A stretch of 64,000 bases of DNA from Gammaproteobacteria bacterium (GTDB lineage: Bacteria; Pseudomonadota; Gammaproteobacteria; Eutrophobiales; Eutrophobiaceae), in contig JAPOQU010000096.1 in NCBI GenBank assembly GCA_026710545.1, positions 32,486-96,485 of the forward strand, given 5' to 3'. Made by a program: the position numbers and the translations under genes. How positions within the stretch are numbered: position 1 is the first letter of the stretch; each line of letters opens with the position of its first letter. Positions 1 to 8,840 of the stretch are shown here, piece after piece. The notes under the pieces are model-generated. The model was not told the DNA's origin, made no database searches, and saw only the letters and a list, made by a program, of their open reading frames with translations.

Positions 1-1107
1 CGCACGATCAGACCGGTTCACATTGACGGACACGGCCTCATAGCCCGCTTGCCGGGCTGCGGTCTCGGACAGTCCGGTACAGGCAACATTGAGATCAAAG
101 GTCTTGAATATTGCGGTTCCCAATACGCCGGGGAAACTGGCATCGCCCCCCGCGGCATTTTCACCGGCAATCCTGCCCTGCAAATTGGCAATATCCCCCA
201 ACGGCAACCAGGTGGTTTTCCCGGTAACCCGGTCGACAGTCTCACAGCAGTCGCCCGCGGCATAAACGCCCGGGACCCGCGTTTGCATTTTCCTGTCGAC
301 CGCGATCGCCCCGGTTTCACCGATGGCGATCCCGCCGTCTTTCGCCAGGTCAGTGTTTGGTCTGACCCCGATCGCGACCACCACAAGATCGACGTCCCGC
401 TCCAGTCCTGACTCAGTGGTTACCGATACCACCCTGCCGTTTTCCCCGGTAATCCCGGCCAACCCCTGTCCTGTAATGAGTTCGACATTGTTTTCCACCA
501 AGTGAGCGCTGACCTGCTGCGCCATTTCCTCATCGAATTTCGGCAGGATGCGGTCAAATTTTTCAATGATGGTCGTTTTTACGTTCAACTCATGGAACGT
601 CTCGGCGAGTTCAAGGCCGATATACCCTGCCCCAATGATCGCGGCTTTCCCCGGTTTCAGGATATCTATGGTTGATTTGAACCTGTCCAGGTCGGAGATG
701 GAGCGCAGCGTCAACACGCCTTCCAGTTCAATCCCGTCAACGGCCGGAATTATCGGCCTTGCGCCGGTTGCCAGGATGAGCTTGTCATAAGCAGTTGTCT
801 GCGCGCCGTTTACGGACAGGTCGTTGACCCGTATTTGCCGGGTTGCTACGTCGATGGCTTCAACCCGGTGCCGGGTCAGGGCACGGATATTATCACTGGC
901 AAACTCCTGCGGCCGGCGAATGACGATTTTATCCCTGTTTTCAATGACACCGCTCAATACATAGGGTTGGCCGCATGCCGAATAGGAGACTTCCGTTTCA
1001 TCCTGGTACACGACAATATCCAGATCCGGCCTCATTCTCCGGGCTTTGGCAGCCGCCTTGGCACCTGCTGCTACTCCTCCTATTATTACCAGTCGTTCTG
1101 CCATCAT
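1..1107 (-). CDS. CoA-disulfide-reductase-like FAD/NAD(P) oxidoreductase (partial, C-terminus off window)
   Basis: FAD- and pyridine-nucleotide-dependent flavoprotein whose C-terminal end lies beyond base 1. The N-terminus reads MMAERLVIIGGVAAGAKAAA, a Rossmann FAD site. At about residue 44 comes SYSACGQPY, which matches the single-cysteine active site of CoA-disulfide reductases and NADH oxidases rather than the CxxxxC pair of glutathione reductases. A second nucleotide fold (AAIIGAGYIGLELAETF) and the flavin-binding GVYAAGDCCE motif follow. It starts about 8 bases after the stop of the acyl-CoA synthetase gene, so it is probably the last visible gene of the CoM operon. ATG at 1107 or 1104 are both possible starts. 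Inference: it may reduce CoM disulfide or a CoM mixed disulfide. A plain CoA-disulfide reductase or ferredoxin-reductase-like role is also possible. Confidence 0.8.
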   Translation of the reverse strand, partial: MMAERLVIIGGVAAGAKAAAKARRMRPDLDIVVYQDETEVSYSACGQPYVLSGVIENRDKIVIRRPQEFASDNIRALTRHRVEAIDVATRQIRVNDLSVNGAQTTAYDKLILATGARPIIPAVDGIELEGVLTLRSISDLDRFKSTIDILKPGKAAIIGAGYIGLELAETFHELNVKTTIIEKFDRILPKFDEEMAQQVSAHLVENNVELITGQGLAGITGENGRVVSVTTESGLERDVDLVVVAIGVRPNTDLAKDGGIAIGETGAIAVDRKMQTRVPGVYAAGDCCETVDRVTGKTTWLPLGDIANLQGRIAGENAAGGDASFPGVLGTAIFKTFDLNVACTGLSETAARQAGYEAVSVNVNRSDRA

Positions 1108-1114
1108 TCTCTCA

Positions 1115-3166
1115 TCATCCGGCAAGTATTCTTACGTCGACCACGGTAAACTCATCCCCGTGGGCGATGACCGGGTTCATGTCAACCTGCTCAATCCAGC
1201 CCGATTCATCTATCCACCGGGAAAAATCGGCGATCAACCGGGCAAGTGTATCCCGGTTAATCGGCACGTTACCCCGGTAGCCATCCAACACTTGCCGGCC
1301 CTTTATTTCATCCAGCATATCATGCGCCATTTCCACGCTGACGGGCGCAAGACGCAATGCTACGTCTTTAAGCACTTCCACCATTGTACCGCCGATGCCG
1401 AACGTGATGACCGGCCCGAAATTGTCATCCCGGGTTGCTCCCAGCAACAACTCCACGCCGGCCGTAATCTGCTGCTGCACCAGGAACGGCCCGCTGCCGA
1501 ACAGGGATTCCATTTTATCGGCTGTTGACATCAACTCTCGCGCTGAAGAAATTCCGACCTTGACCGCTCCGGCATCGGATTTATGTATCAAATCCGGGCG
1601 TATGGCTTTAATCACCAGGGGGTAAGCCGCATGTTTGCTGACAGAACGCAGTTCGGCTGCTCCGTTTACATAATGCCAGCGTGCTGTATTAATCCCCTCT
1701 TCCTGAATAAGAGTCAATGCAATGTCCATCGGTACCCATTCATTAGCGGAAACCCGGTCAGGGCGGGGACGCTTATTCGGACCGGCGCCGATATTCCCGG
1801 GCCTGGAGCCGATACAGGCGGCGATGGTTTTGGCCGTTCGCAGCGGCCAGGGGTGGACGGGAATCCCGTTATCCTGCAGTTTCTTTTTATTATTGTCCGC
1901 CTCGGGCCCGGCAACCCAGCACACATGTACAGGTTTAGCCTTTTTATTTGCCTTTGCCGACCGATACTCCTGGATGACACGCTCGGTGACTTCGGGCATT
2001 ATTGCCGAACGTTGCAGCAGGACGGGCAAGATAATATCGACTTCATCGGATTCCGTTAACAACCGGATTGCCGAACCGTACATCTCGGTAAAGCGGTGCC
2101 ACTGGGTAGTAACGTCGACCGGGTTTGCCGAGCTGCCCTGATCAGGTAAAAAAGCGCTTATTTTCTCCTGTAATCCCCCTGATAAGGCAGGCACTTCAAG
2201 GCCGTAATCGGTTAGCAAATCGGTCAACTCGACTCCTGTCCCACCCGAATTGGTGATGATTGCCACGCGTTTTCCCTTGTGGAACGGTTGCTTGTCCAGC
2301 GCCGCCGCGGTATCCAGCAGGGTCTGGCCGTCGGTTACCAGGTGCGCGCCGGCCTGGCGCAGTGCCGCCGCCGTTACCGCGTAATCACCGGCGAGCGCCG
2401 CGGTGTGGCTGGCGGCGGCGCGCTGCCCCGAGCCGGTCCTGCCGGTCTTTAATATGACTACCGGCCTGGTTTCAGTGGTCCGGTTTATCTCATCGAATAA
2501 TGCGCGCCCGTCAGTTATGGATTCTATCAGCATGGCAATGACCCGCGTGTCAGGGTCATTGCGCAGGAAGGAAAGCAGTTCGATTTCGTTGATATCAATT
2601 TTATTTCCCGGCGCGATCACCTTGGCAAAACCGATTTCTCCCAGTTTTGAACGGGTAAACGCGGCCATGCCGTACGCTCCGCTCTGGGTAATCAACGACA
2701 CCCCGCCTTTCTCGGGCAGACCCAGTCCCAGGGAAGCGTTCAACCCCAGGTGTGTGTTAATTACACCGAAGCAGTTGGGCCCGAGCAAACGTAAATTCCC
2801 TTTAGCGGCGATTTCGGCAATCGATCGTTCAAGCGCCGTTCCTTTTTCCCCGGTTTCTGCAAAACCGCCGCTGATTATCACGGCCGTTGCGACCCCTGCC
2901 TCAACGCACTCTTCAATAACCTGCGGCGCCGCGCCGGGTGGCGTGGTCAGGATCGCCAGGTCAACCGGGCACGGGGTATCTTTAACGGATGGGTATGTCT
3001 GAAGCCCAAGTATCATTTCCTGTTTCGGGTTGATTGGATAGATGTTTCCCGGATAGGCGTTGACCAGGTTCTGCATGAAAAGATAACCCAGTTTTCCCTC
3101 GGTACCGGAAGCGCCGATCACCGCGACATGGTCAGCGCATAACAGGCGTTCAGCCCAGCCGCTCAT
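1115..3166 (-). CDS. ADP-forming acyl-CoA synthetase (acetate-CoA ligase family)
   Basis: A 683-residue NDP-forming acyl-CoA synthetase with fused alpha and beta parts. The N-terminus is a CoA-binding Rossmann domain (VAVIGASGTEGKLGY near residue 18). A succinyl-CoA-ligase-like flavodoxin domain follows (LLGPNCFGVINT near 130), then an ATP-grasp domain covering roughly residues 460-683 (YPLVIKAIRPDLIHKSDAGAV). The start at 3166 is chosen because its ATG overlaps the previous stop as ATGA and has GGAG seven bases upstream; ATG at 3172 is the alternative. The family makes acyl-CoA from acid, CoA and ATP, or runs in reverse. In this operon the acid may be a CoM-linked carboxylate such as carboxymethylthioethanesulfonate, or acetate. 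That substrate is inference. Confidence 0.88.
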   Translation of the reverse strand: MSGWAERLLCADHVAVIGASGTEGKLGYLFMQNLVNAYPGNIYPINPKQEMILGLQTYPSVKDTPCPVDLAILTTPPGAAPQVIEECVEAGVATAVIISGGFAETGEKGTALERSIAEIAAKGNLRLLGPNCFGVINTHLGLNASLGLGLPEKGGVSLITQSGAYGMAAFTRSKLGEIGFAKVIAPGNKIDINEIELLSFLRNDPDTRVIAMLIESITDGRALFDEINRTTETRPVVILKTGRTGSGQRAAASHTAALAGDYAVTAAALRQAGAHLVTDGQTLLDTAAALDKQPFHKGKRVAIITNSGGTGVELTDLLTDYGLEVPALSGGLQEKISAFLPDQGSSANPVDVTTQWHRFTEMYGSAIRLLTESDEVDIILPVLLQRSAIMPEVTERVIQEYRSAKANKKAKPVHVCWVAGPEADNNKKKLQDNGIPVHPWPLRTAKTIAACIGSRPGNIGAGPNKRPRPDRVSANEWVPMDIALTLIQEEGINTARWHYVNGAAELRSVSKHAAYPLVIKAIRPDLIHKSDAGAVKVGISSARELMSTADKMESLFGSGPFLVQQQITAGVELLLGATRDDNFGPVITFGIGGTMVEVLKDVALRLAPVSVEMAHDMLDEIKGRQVLDGYRGNVPINRDTLARLIADFSRWIDESGWIEQVDMNPVIAHGDEFTVVDVRILAG

Positions 3167-4167
3167 AACCATGCTCCGTCACCGGCAAAAAATGCAGGCT
3201 CGCCGCCCGTATGTATGAAAATGACGGTGTCGTAGTGATTGAATTTACCCCGCGCCAGTCCGTCGAGGTAGCCGGCCATGGCCTTGCCCGTATAGGTCGG
3301 GTCCAGAAGCAGACCTGCAGACCTGCTCGCAGTCCGGATTGCCGCGCTGCCTTCGGGGCTTGGAATTCCATAACCCTCACCTATAAAACCGCCGTGAACC
3401 GGCGCGTCGGCCCTGGTAAAACTCATGTCCACGTCCAGCAGGCCTGCCGCTTCCGTTGCCAGTGCTGCGACCTGCTCAGCCACTTCAGCCGGCTCCCTGC
3501 TGACCGTAAAACTCTCAATTTTCCAGTCAAGCCCAAGCAACCGCAGCCCCAGTAACCAACCGGCAAAAGTGCCGCCGGAGCCCAGTGGAAAGATGATTGC
3601 ATCCGGTTCGAGCCCAAATTGTTCGCATTGTAACTGCAGCTCGCGTACCGCTATGACATGGCCCAGTGCCCCCAAGGCACAAGCACCGCCCCTGGGTATG
3701 GGATAGGGACGTTTTCCCCGGCTTTCCAACTCGTCTGCCACTTTATTGATATAGCCGTCAACCGAGGACCTTTCAGGGGCTCCGGTAAACCGAATCTCTG
3801 CTCCCAACATTTTTGTTACACGGTAATTTCCATCGACCGTGCCCGGCTCCTCACCCCAGTAAATGGCGACACAGTCCAGTTTCTTGTACGCAGCAACTGC
3901 GGCGGTTGCCCGAACATGGTTGGATTGCACGCCGGCTCCGGTGATCAATGTATCTTTGCCGGTATTCAGAGCATCCTGCAACAAGACTTCGAGGCCGCGC
4001 ACCTTGTTGCCGCCCATTGCAAAGCTGATTAAATCATCCCGTTTGAACCAGATATCCGGCCCCCCGATTTGATCGCGTAACTGTTCGGCCTGTATCAGTG
4101 GAGTGGGATATTGGGCCAGGTGGTAACGCGGAATTTTATTGATGATTTCGTCAAATGATGAACTCAT
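3163..4167 (-). CDS. PLP-dependent D-cysteine desulfhydrase / ACC deaminase-family enzyme, XcbE-like
   Basis: A 334-residue fold-type II PLP enzyme. WFKRDDLISFAMGGNKVRGL near residue 40 carries the Schiff-base lysine in GGNK. Ser-Asn-His (GAGVQSNHVRA) and a glycine loop (PLGSGGTFAGWLLG) bind the substrate and phosphate. These are hallmarks of the D-cysteine desulfhydrase/ACC deaminase family. It starts in a TAATG overlap with the upstream lyase and ends in an ATGA overlap with the synthetase. In Xanthobacter the bacterial CoM pathway includes a PLP enzyme of this family (XcbE1), encoded after the two fumarase-superfamily lyases. Order and context here match, so a role in the thiolation part of CoM synthesis is likely. 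Without context it would be called D-cysteine desulfhydrase. Confidence 0.85.
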   Translation of the reverse strand: MSSSFDEIINKIPRYHLAQYPTPLIQAEQLRDQIGGPDIWFKRDDLISFAMGGNKVRGLEVLLQDALNTGKDTLITGAGVQSNHVRATAAVAAYKKLDCVAIYWGEEPGTVDGNYRVTKMLGAEIRFTGAPERSSVDGYINKVADELESRGKRPYPIPRGGACALGALGHVIAVRELQLQCEQFGLEPDAIIFPLGSGGTFAGWLLGLRLLGLDWKIESFTVSREPAEVAEQVAALATEAAGLLDVDMSFTRADAPVHGGFIGEGYGIPSPEGSAAIRTASRSAGLLLDPTYTGKAMAGYLDGLARGKFNHYDTVIFIHTGGEPAFFAGDGAWL

Positions 4168-5522
4168 TATAAATCTATCCCTGCAACCATCCGCTCTACC
4201 ATGGCGGAACAGTGACCTGTGCTGTTGTTCAATTCAAAGCATTCATCCAGTTCAGCGGGGCTGAGCCATTGCGCGATATCCGCATCTTCAACCAGGATCG
4301 TTTTCAGATGACGACCCGTTTCGTGCGCCTGCATGGCGCAGTTATAAACATGCCGGTGGGCAGTCTGCTTACCTGTCCTGGCCGACAGTTTAAGCATAAC
4401 CGCTTCCGAATAAATCATGCCGTTGGTGCCTGCCAGGTTCTCCAGCATCTTTTCTTTGTTGACTACCAGGTTCGGCAACAACGATTGCAGCAATACCAGC
4501 ACTTTATCGGTTACCAGGCTGCTCTCCGGTATGATCAGCCACTCACCTTTCCACGACCTGCCGTCACGCTCGTGATCATGGACCAGGTTTTCCATCATCC
4601 AGGCAGCATGATGGCGCACCAGGCGGGACAAGGTGCCCAGGTGTTCGGAGATTTCCGGGTTCCTTTTTTGCGGCATGGTAATACTGCCCACGGTGCCGCT
4701 GACAAAACCCTCGGCGACCTCACCGATTTCCGGCCGCTGCAAATTATAAATCTCCTGGCCGATACGGTCCCCGCTCGCGCCGATTAACGCCAGGTTGTTC
4801 AGCCATTCGGCATAACGGTCCCGGGTAGTCGTCCAGGAGATGGGGGGCGGAGAAAGGCCCAGCTTCCTGCAAAACGCCTGCTGGATAGCCTGCGCCCCGG
4901 GACCCAGGGATGACTGGCTGCCAACCCCGCCGGCAAGCTGGCCGATTGCCAGCCGGGCTCTCATTTCACGCAACCGCTGCCGGTGGCGATCAAACTCATC
5001 CAGCCAGGTCGCGGCCTTGTAGCCGAATGTGACGGGCAACCCGATTTGACCATGGGTACGGCCGCACATCGGCGTATCCTTGTGATCGAGGGCAAGTTTA
5101 ACCAGGTCCTTCTCGATCCGTGTGATGCGTTTTACAAACAGGTCCAGGACATAGACGAGGGTCCTGCACATCTGGGTATCCGTTATGTCATGCACCGTCG
5201 CTCCGTAGCACAGCCATTCCCCAGGGTCGCCACACCTCTTTTGCATCGCCTTGATCAGACCGATCAGTGAATGGTTGGTCTTCCTGAAATCCTCTCCTGC
5301 CTCAGTTAAAAACTCTTCATCGACAACCAGGTTCTCGAAAGTTGTACGGATCCCCCGGGCCGCTTCAACAGGTATCAATTCGTGCTCTGCCTGGACTTCC
5401 GCCAGGACGGTCATCACTTCCATCCAACCGCGCACCAGGCCTGTTTCCGAAAACAGTTCCGTGGTTTCGGGCGTAGTCCATGACGAGCCGTAAATGGTGA
5501 AATCACTGATATGCGTAACCAT
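4167..5522 (-). CDS. Aspartase/fumarase-superfamily lyase (adenylosuccinate lyase-like), XcbD-like
   Basis: A 451-residue member of the aspartase/fumarase superfamily. The signature loop is GSITMPQKRNPEISEHL near residue 275, and CGRTHGQIGLPVTFGYKAA near residue 150 carries the conserved His. It looks most like adenylosuccinate lyase/carboxymuconate cycloisomerase types. The ATG at 5522 (MVTHISDF) is preferred over the longer frame from 5573, because it avoids a 44-base overlap with the upstream gene and leaves a 7-base gap. It is the second of two tandem superfamily members between the ComA-like and PLP genes, the arrangement described for xcbC1-xcbD1 in Xanthobacter. Its exact step in CoM synthesis (recalled candidates: phosphate elimination or decarboxylation chemistry) cannot be read from sequence. 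A purine-pathway PurB role is unlikely here. Confidence 0.82.
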   Translation of the reverse strand: MVTHISDFTIYGSSWTTPETTELFSETGLVRGWMEVMTVLAEVQAEHELIPVEAARGIRTTFENLVVDEEFLTEAGEDFRKTNHSLIGLIKAMQKRCGDPGEWLCYGATVHDITDTQMCRTLVYVLDLFVKRITRIEKDLVKLALDHKDTPMCGRTHGQIGLPVTFGYKAATWLDEFDRHRQRLREMRARLAIGQLAGGVGSQSSLGPGAQAIQQAFCRKLGLSPPPISWTTTRDRYAEWLNNLALIGASGDRIGQEIYNLQRPEIGEVAEGFVSGTVGSITMPQKRNPEISEHLGTLSRLVRHHAAWMMENLVHDHERDGRSWKGEWLIIPESSLVTDKVLVLLQSLLPNLVVNKEKMLENLAGTNGMIYSEAVMLKLSARTGKQTAHRHVYNCAMQAHETGRHLKTILVEDADIAQWLSPAELDECFELNNSTGHCSAMVERMVAGIDL

Positions 5523-5529
5523 TCCGTCT

Positions 5530-7038
5530 TTACCCCGGGTACTGCCGCGCCGTGTCCAGCAACTGCTTTTCAATGCGCAGCAGACGCTGTTTGCCCTGCT
5601 CTGCGTTTTCCCCGATCAGTTGCAATTTCTTCTCACAGCCTTCCAGCATTTCATCCATGGATCCCAGCGCCGGAGTACCCGGTTCGGTGTGCGCTTCCAG
5701 GGCCCGACCAGGGTCCAGCGCCTGTTTGATATCCTCGTCACTGATCGATATTTCACGGCCCAGAACTGCTGCAGCCGCCTGCTTGAGAATTGACGCATTG
5801 ATATTTTTTATCCCGCCTTCCGTGTCCCCATGGAACAGGCTTGCGACCAGTTCATAGGCGCTTCGATAGTCGATTTTGCCGCGCAGAACCAGGGTTTCCG
5901 CCAAATCGGTCGCCATGATCGAAGGATCATCCAGGAGTTCTCTTGCGCGTTCATGCTTCAACTCCATATTCAGGACCACGTCGGTCATCAGGTAGACGGC
6001 GTTGATCAGGTTGGATACGGCATCGGGTACGGCGCCGTATATCCACAACCTGTTATCGGGTTGTCCTGTCGGGGTCCTTGCCATGGCGTTCACGGAAGTC
6101 ATCAACCCCATCAGTTCATTGCATACGCTGCGGACATGTGTCAGCGCAAACGGGTTTTTCTTCTGGGGCATGATCCTGCTGGCGCGGGCATGCTGGTCCG
6201 CCAGTTCCACCAGGACAAATCCCTGGCTGGAAAATATTTGCAGGTCTTCAGACAAGCGGCTCATATTCACCGCGCAGCTACAGAATACGGCCGCGCTCTC
6301 GATGGGTATATCGGGCTGCCACATGGCGTCGCGGGTGTGGATGCTCAGGGCATCAAACCCAAGCAAATCCGCCATTTGCCGTCTGTCTACGGCCAGTCTT
6401 GACCCCGTGGTACTGCCGCAACCCATGGGACTGGAATTGACGCGGCGATACAGTTGTTGAATCCGTTCGCAGTCCCTGAATACGGGGTAGAGAAAGCCGG
6501 CCAGGTAATGGCCGAAGGTAGTCGGTTGCGCCGCCTGCAGGTATGTGTAATCCGGTACATACGCCTGCTTGAAGTCCCCAGCCCGTTGTTTCAGCGCCTG
6601 TCCGAATTGTGCGAGTGAAGCAAGCAATTCCAGCAGCCGCTGCCTCAGTAAAACATGGAAAGCGGAGGTTGTCGCTTCCCGCCGCGCTCTTCCTGCGCCG
6701 AGCCACCCGACCGAATCCGTCCGTTGCCGTAACCATGCTTCCCTGTTGGTATATAAATCGCCTGCTTCCGGCCCGGGGGTAAAACTGTCCGGCCGTGAAT
6801 GTAATTCGAGTAACCCTGCCAACAGTTCGCCTCCCTTCCCGGCAGGGATGATACCGGTATTTATCCCGGTAATCGTATAGGCCAGGTCAACCAGTCCCAT
6901 GGCGGAAAACAGGCCCAGTTGTTGTTTGAGTTCCTGTGAGAAAGCGGAATCTACCAGGCTGGCTGCCGGCGCTGATTTCAGTCTGTCCCGCTCAAGAACC
7001 GCCTGGCCGCTTTTCCCTGGAGTATGGGATTTGCCCAT
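5530..7038 (-). CDS. Aspartase/fumarase-superfamily lyase (argininosuccinate lyase-like), XcbC-like
   Basis: About 502 residues, with the superfamily signature RIMPQKKNPFALTHVRSVC and an argininosuccinate-lyase-like C-terminus. The region before the signature (SSPMGCGSTTGSRLAVDR) matches the ASL-type fold. The ATG at 7038 leaves a 7-base gap after the ComA-like stop, the same gap as at the next junction; longer starts at 7065 or 7089 would overlap that gene. A functionally distinct aspartase/fumarase enzyme, XcbC1, eliminates phosphate from phosphosulfolactate to give sulfoacrylate in bacterial CoM synthesis (established for Xanthobacter). Position directly after the phosphosulfolactate synthase fits that role. 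It could be a true ArgH only if the strain lacks another copy, which this context argues against. Confidence 0.82.
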   Translation of the reverse strand: MGKSHTPGKSGQAVLERDRLKSAPAASLVDSAFSQELKQQLGLFSAMGLVDLAYTITGINTGIIPAGKGGELLAGLLELHSRPDSFTPGPEAGDLYTNREAWLRQRTDSVGWLGAGRARREATTSAFHVLLRQRLLELLASLAQFGQALKQRAGDFKQAYVPDYTYLQAAQPTTFGHYLAGFLYPVFRDCERIQQLYRRVNSSPMGCGSTTGSRLAVDRRQMADLLGFDALSIHTRDAMWQPDIPIESAAVFCSCAVNMSRLSEDLQIFSSQGFVLVELADQHARASRIMPQKKNPFALTHVRSVCNELMGLMTSVNAMARTPTGQPDNRLWIYGAVPDAVSNLINAVYLMTDVVLNMELKHERARELLDDPSIMATDLAETLVLRGKIDYRSAYELVASLFHGDTEGGIKNINASILKQAAAAVLGREISISDEDIKQALDPGRALEAHTEPGTPALGSMDEMLEGCEKKLQLIGENAEQGKQRLLRIEKQLLDTARQYPG

Positions 7039-7045
7039 TGATTTT

Positions 7046-7912
7046 TCAGTCGGTACCCTTGACATCCGTATTGTCAGGCTCAACTTCATTGGGGTCCCAA
7101 CGGCCGCTTTTCAACAGGTCCTTCGTAACGCCATGCAATGTTTCAAATCTCAGGCCATTTCTAAGCGCTTCCAGGGCCAGGACTTCGTTGCATTCGATAT
7201 TGCCGATATTGACATTACTTCCAAAGCGTTCTATCAGGAACGATTGTTGCGACCTCAGCGGGGCCTCCCAGATCAGCCGATTTATCTTATCCCCCATGAT
7301 TTCCATAATCCTGTCCACCTCGATCTCTTCCACATGACCATGCTCATCGTATATACCGATCCCTACTCCACTTTCCCTTCCTTCGACAATGACCCATTCG
7401 GCTCCCCATTCCAGGTCCTCCAGCGCCTCCGTTGCCAGTTGTTCGCTCGTCGGCTGCCGTTTGGGGTCTTTTTTTCCGACTTCGGTGATCGCGACAAGGC
7501 CTGCGTTCAGCGCACAATCGATGATATTTTTTCTTCGAAAGCGCGGAATGGATATGGTTCCATCGGAAATCTCGACCGCCTTGAAGCCCAGTTTCTTCGC
7601 ATGGTGCATATAAACGCGGCAATGGTGTTCAACCAGCGCGACTTCCAACAGGGTGCCTCCCGGGAAAGTCAGTATGTTATTGCTGTTGAGCAGCTCAAGT
7701 TTTTCCATGATCACCCGTCTCTCCATGAACGCCGATGTGCCGAAGCTGAATTTCCACAAATCCGTCAGGTGTGATGAAATCGACAGTGCGTCCCTGGTTT
7801 CATACAGGCCGCGCCCGGTATCGTTCACCATGGTAAGTCCTTGCCGGCGCGGTTTATCGGTCCTGGGGTCCCGGGTGCTTCTGATGATCCTGTTCCAGGC
7901 CAGTTCAGGCAT
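7046..7912 (-). CDS. comA: Phosphosulfolactate synthase (ComA family)
   Basis: A 288-residue protein of the ComA/(2R)-phospho-3-sulfolactate synthase family, a TIM-barrel enzyme that joins sulfite to phosphoenolpyruvate. Family segments include ILTFPGGTLLEVAL near residue 92, LGFKAVEISDGTISIP near 120 and EWVIVEGRESGVGIGIYD near 175. The ATG at 7912 overlaps the upstream stop by eight bases and avoids the longer GTG frame from 7921. It carries about 60 extra N-terminal residues before the core. This is the committed first step of CoM synthesis, and sits with the two lyases and PLP enzyme needed to complete the bacterial route. ComA homologues also occur in plants and Bacillus with other roles, but the CoM-using enzymes nearby make the CoM assignment strong. 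Confidence 0.9.
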   Translation of the reverse strand: MPELAWNRIIRSTRDPRTDKPRRQGLTMVNDTGRGLYETRDALSISSHLTDLWKFSFGTSAFMERRVIMEKLELLNSNNILTFPGGTLLEVALVEHHCRVYMHHAKKLGFKAVEISDGTISIPRFRRKNIIDCALNAGLVAITEVGKKDPKRQPTSEQLATEALEDLEWGAEWVIVEGRESGVGIGIYDEHGHVEEIEVDRIMEIMGDKINRLIWEAPLRSQQSFLIERFGSNVNIGNIECNEVLALEALRNGLRFETLHGVTKDLLKSGRWDPNEVEPDNTDVKGTD

Positions 7913-8819
7913 AATCCACACCCTGGGATACTTCTCTCAATGCCCGTTCCACCATGGGCAGGTCTGCACCCCATGGGACTACCGCCAGTTCGTCCTCCTG
8001 CTCAACGTCAAATTCAAGCAGGCAGCATTTCAATATGGTCCTTTCGCCGTTCCTGGTTACGATTTGACGCGGACACATCTCGACTTGCGGGGGGTCATCA
8101 TTGTAATAATGCCGGTGAAACTGCAGACTCCGCTCGCAGCCCACCAGGGTCCAGTTTTCTCTTTTTTCCGGTCGTTCATCCAGAAAAAATACCGGCGCGC
8201 CCAGGTCATCCAGCCCGCCCGAACGACAGGGTACCAGGTAGGCCTCGGGCGTGACGGATTTACATAAATCGACGAGTTCGATTTGTTCCAGCCTGGGTAC
8301 GATGGGAGGCAGGTCGGCATAGCCCAGCACCTGTTCCACCATGTGATACAGCTTGGGCGGCTCCGGCGGCACGACCTCCACGACGCGCAGCAGCAGCGGG
8401 TCCGGGCGATGGATGATATTCACGTGGTCAAACGTGCCCACAACGATGGCCGTCTTGTCGCTGGATACATTATTATCGACTGTCAGTTTGGCCAGAGCGG
8501 AGCGGTTAGCCGGATCCGTTCCCGGACTTTCCAGATAAACACAGTCCTCCGGCAACGCCAGGACCTCAACATTATCGACACGATTGAACAGATCCGAGGA
8601 GGGTTTTCGTTGAACCGCGACCACTGCATATTCCTGCTCGTCATTATGCAATACGATGACATCGGTCCGGCGGTAGACTTCACGGGAGCTGATGTGGTTT
8701 TCAACAGCGCCTGCCGTCATCACACCGGTGTAGGGCTGGAAGCTGACGCGGCGATACGGCAAGGGAACAAAATTCAGTTGTTGCCTCAGTCCTCCCGTTT
8801 GTAGTATTTCACCGCCCAT
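7905..8819 (-). CDS. Uncharacterised protein, possibly DUF7714-like, in the CoM operon
   Basis: A 304-residue soluble protein with no signal peptide or membrane segment. I recall a similar actinobacterial family (DUF7714) with motifs resembling REVYRRTDVIVL, DHVNIIHRPDPLLLRVVEVV, LDERPEKRENWTLVGCERS and TILKCCLLEFDVEQ, but I cannot confirm membership. A cysteine near position 255 and a C-C pair near 269 could bind metal or take part in thiol chemistry. It is wedged between the CoA-transferase beta gene (21-base gap) and the ComA-like gene (8-base overlap), so it is co-translated with CoM synthesis genes. The slot just upstream of the ComA gene is where I recall XcbA1 in Xanthobacter. A role in CoM synthesis or CoM-thioester chemistry is inference. 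Confidence 0.65.
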   Translation of the reverse strand: MGGEILQTGGLRQQLNFVPLPYRRVSFQPYTGVMTAGAVENHISSREVYRRTDVIVLHNDEQEYAVVAVQRKPSSDLFNRVDNVEVLALPEDCVYLESPGTDPANRSALAKLTVDNNVSSDKTAIVVGTFDHVNIIHRPDPLLLRVVEVVPPEPPKLYHMVEQVLGYADLPPIVPRLEQIELVDLCKSVTPEAYLVPCRSGGLDDLGAPVFFLDERPEKRENWTLVGCERSLQFHRHYYNDDPPQVEMCPRQIVTRNGERTILKCCLLEFDVEQEDELAVVPWGADLPMVERALREVSQGVDYA

Positions 8820-8840
8820 TGTTCATGTCGAGCCGGGATA

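Noticed and set aside
4167..7038. True purB and argH of purine and arginine synthesis
   Set aside because: They are tandem, follow the phosphosulfolactate synthase gene and precede a PLP desulfhydrase-like gene with overlapping or near-overlapping junctions, which fits the CoM module better.
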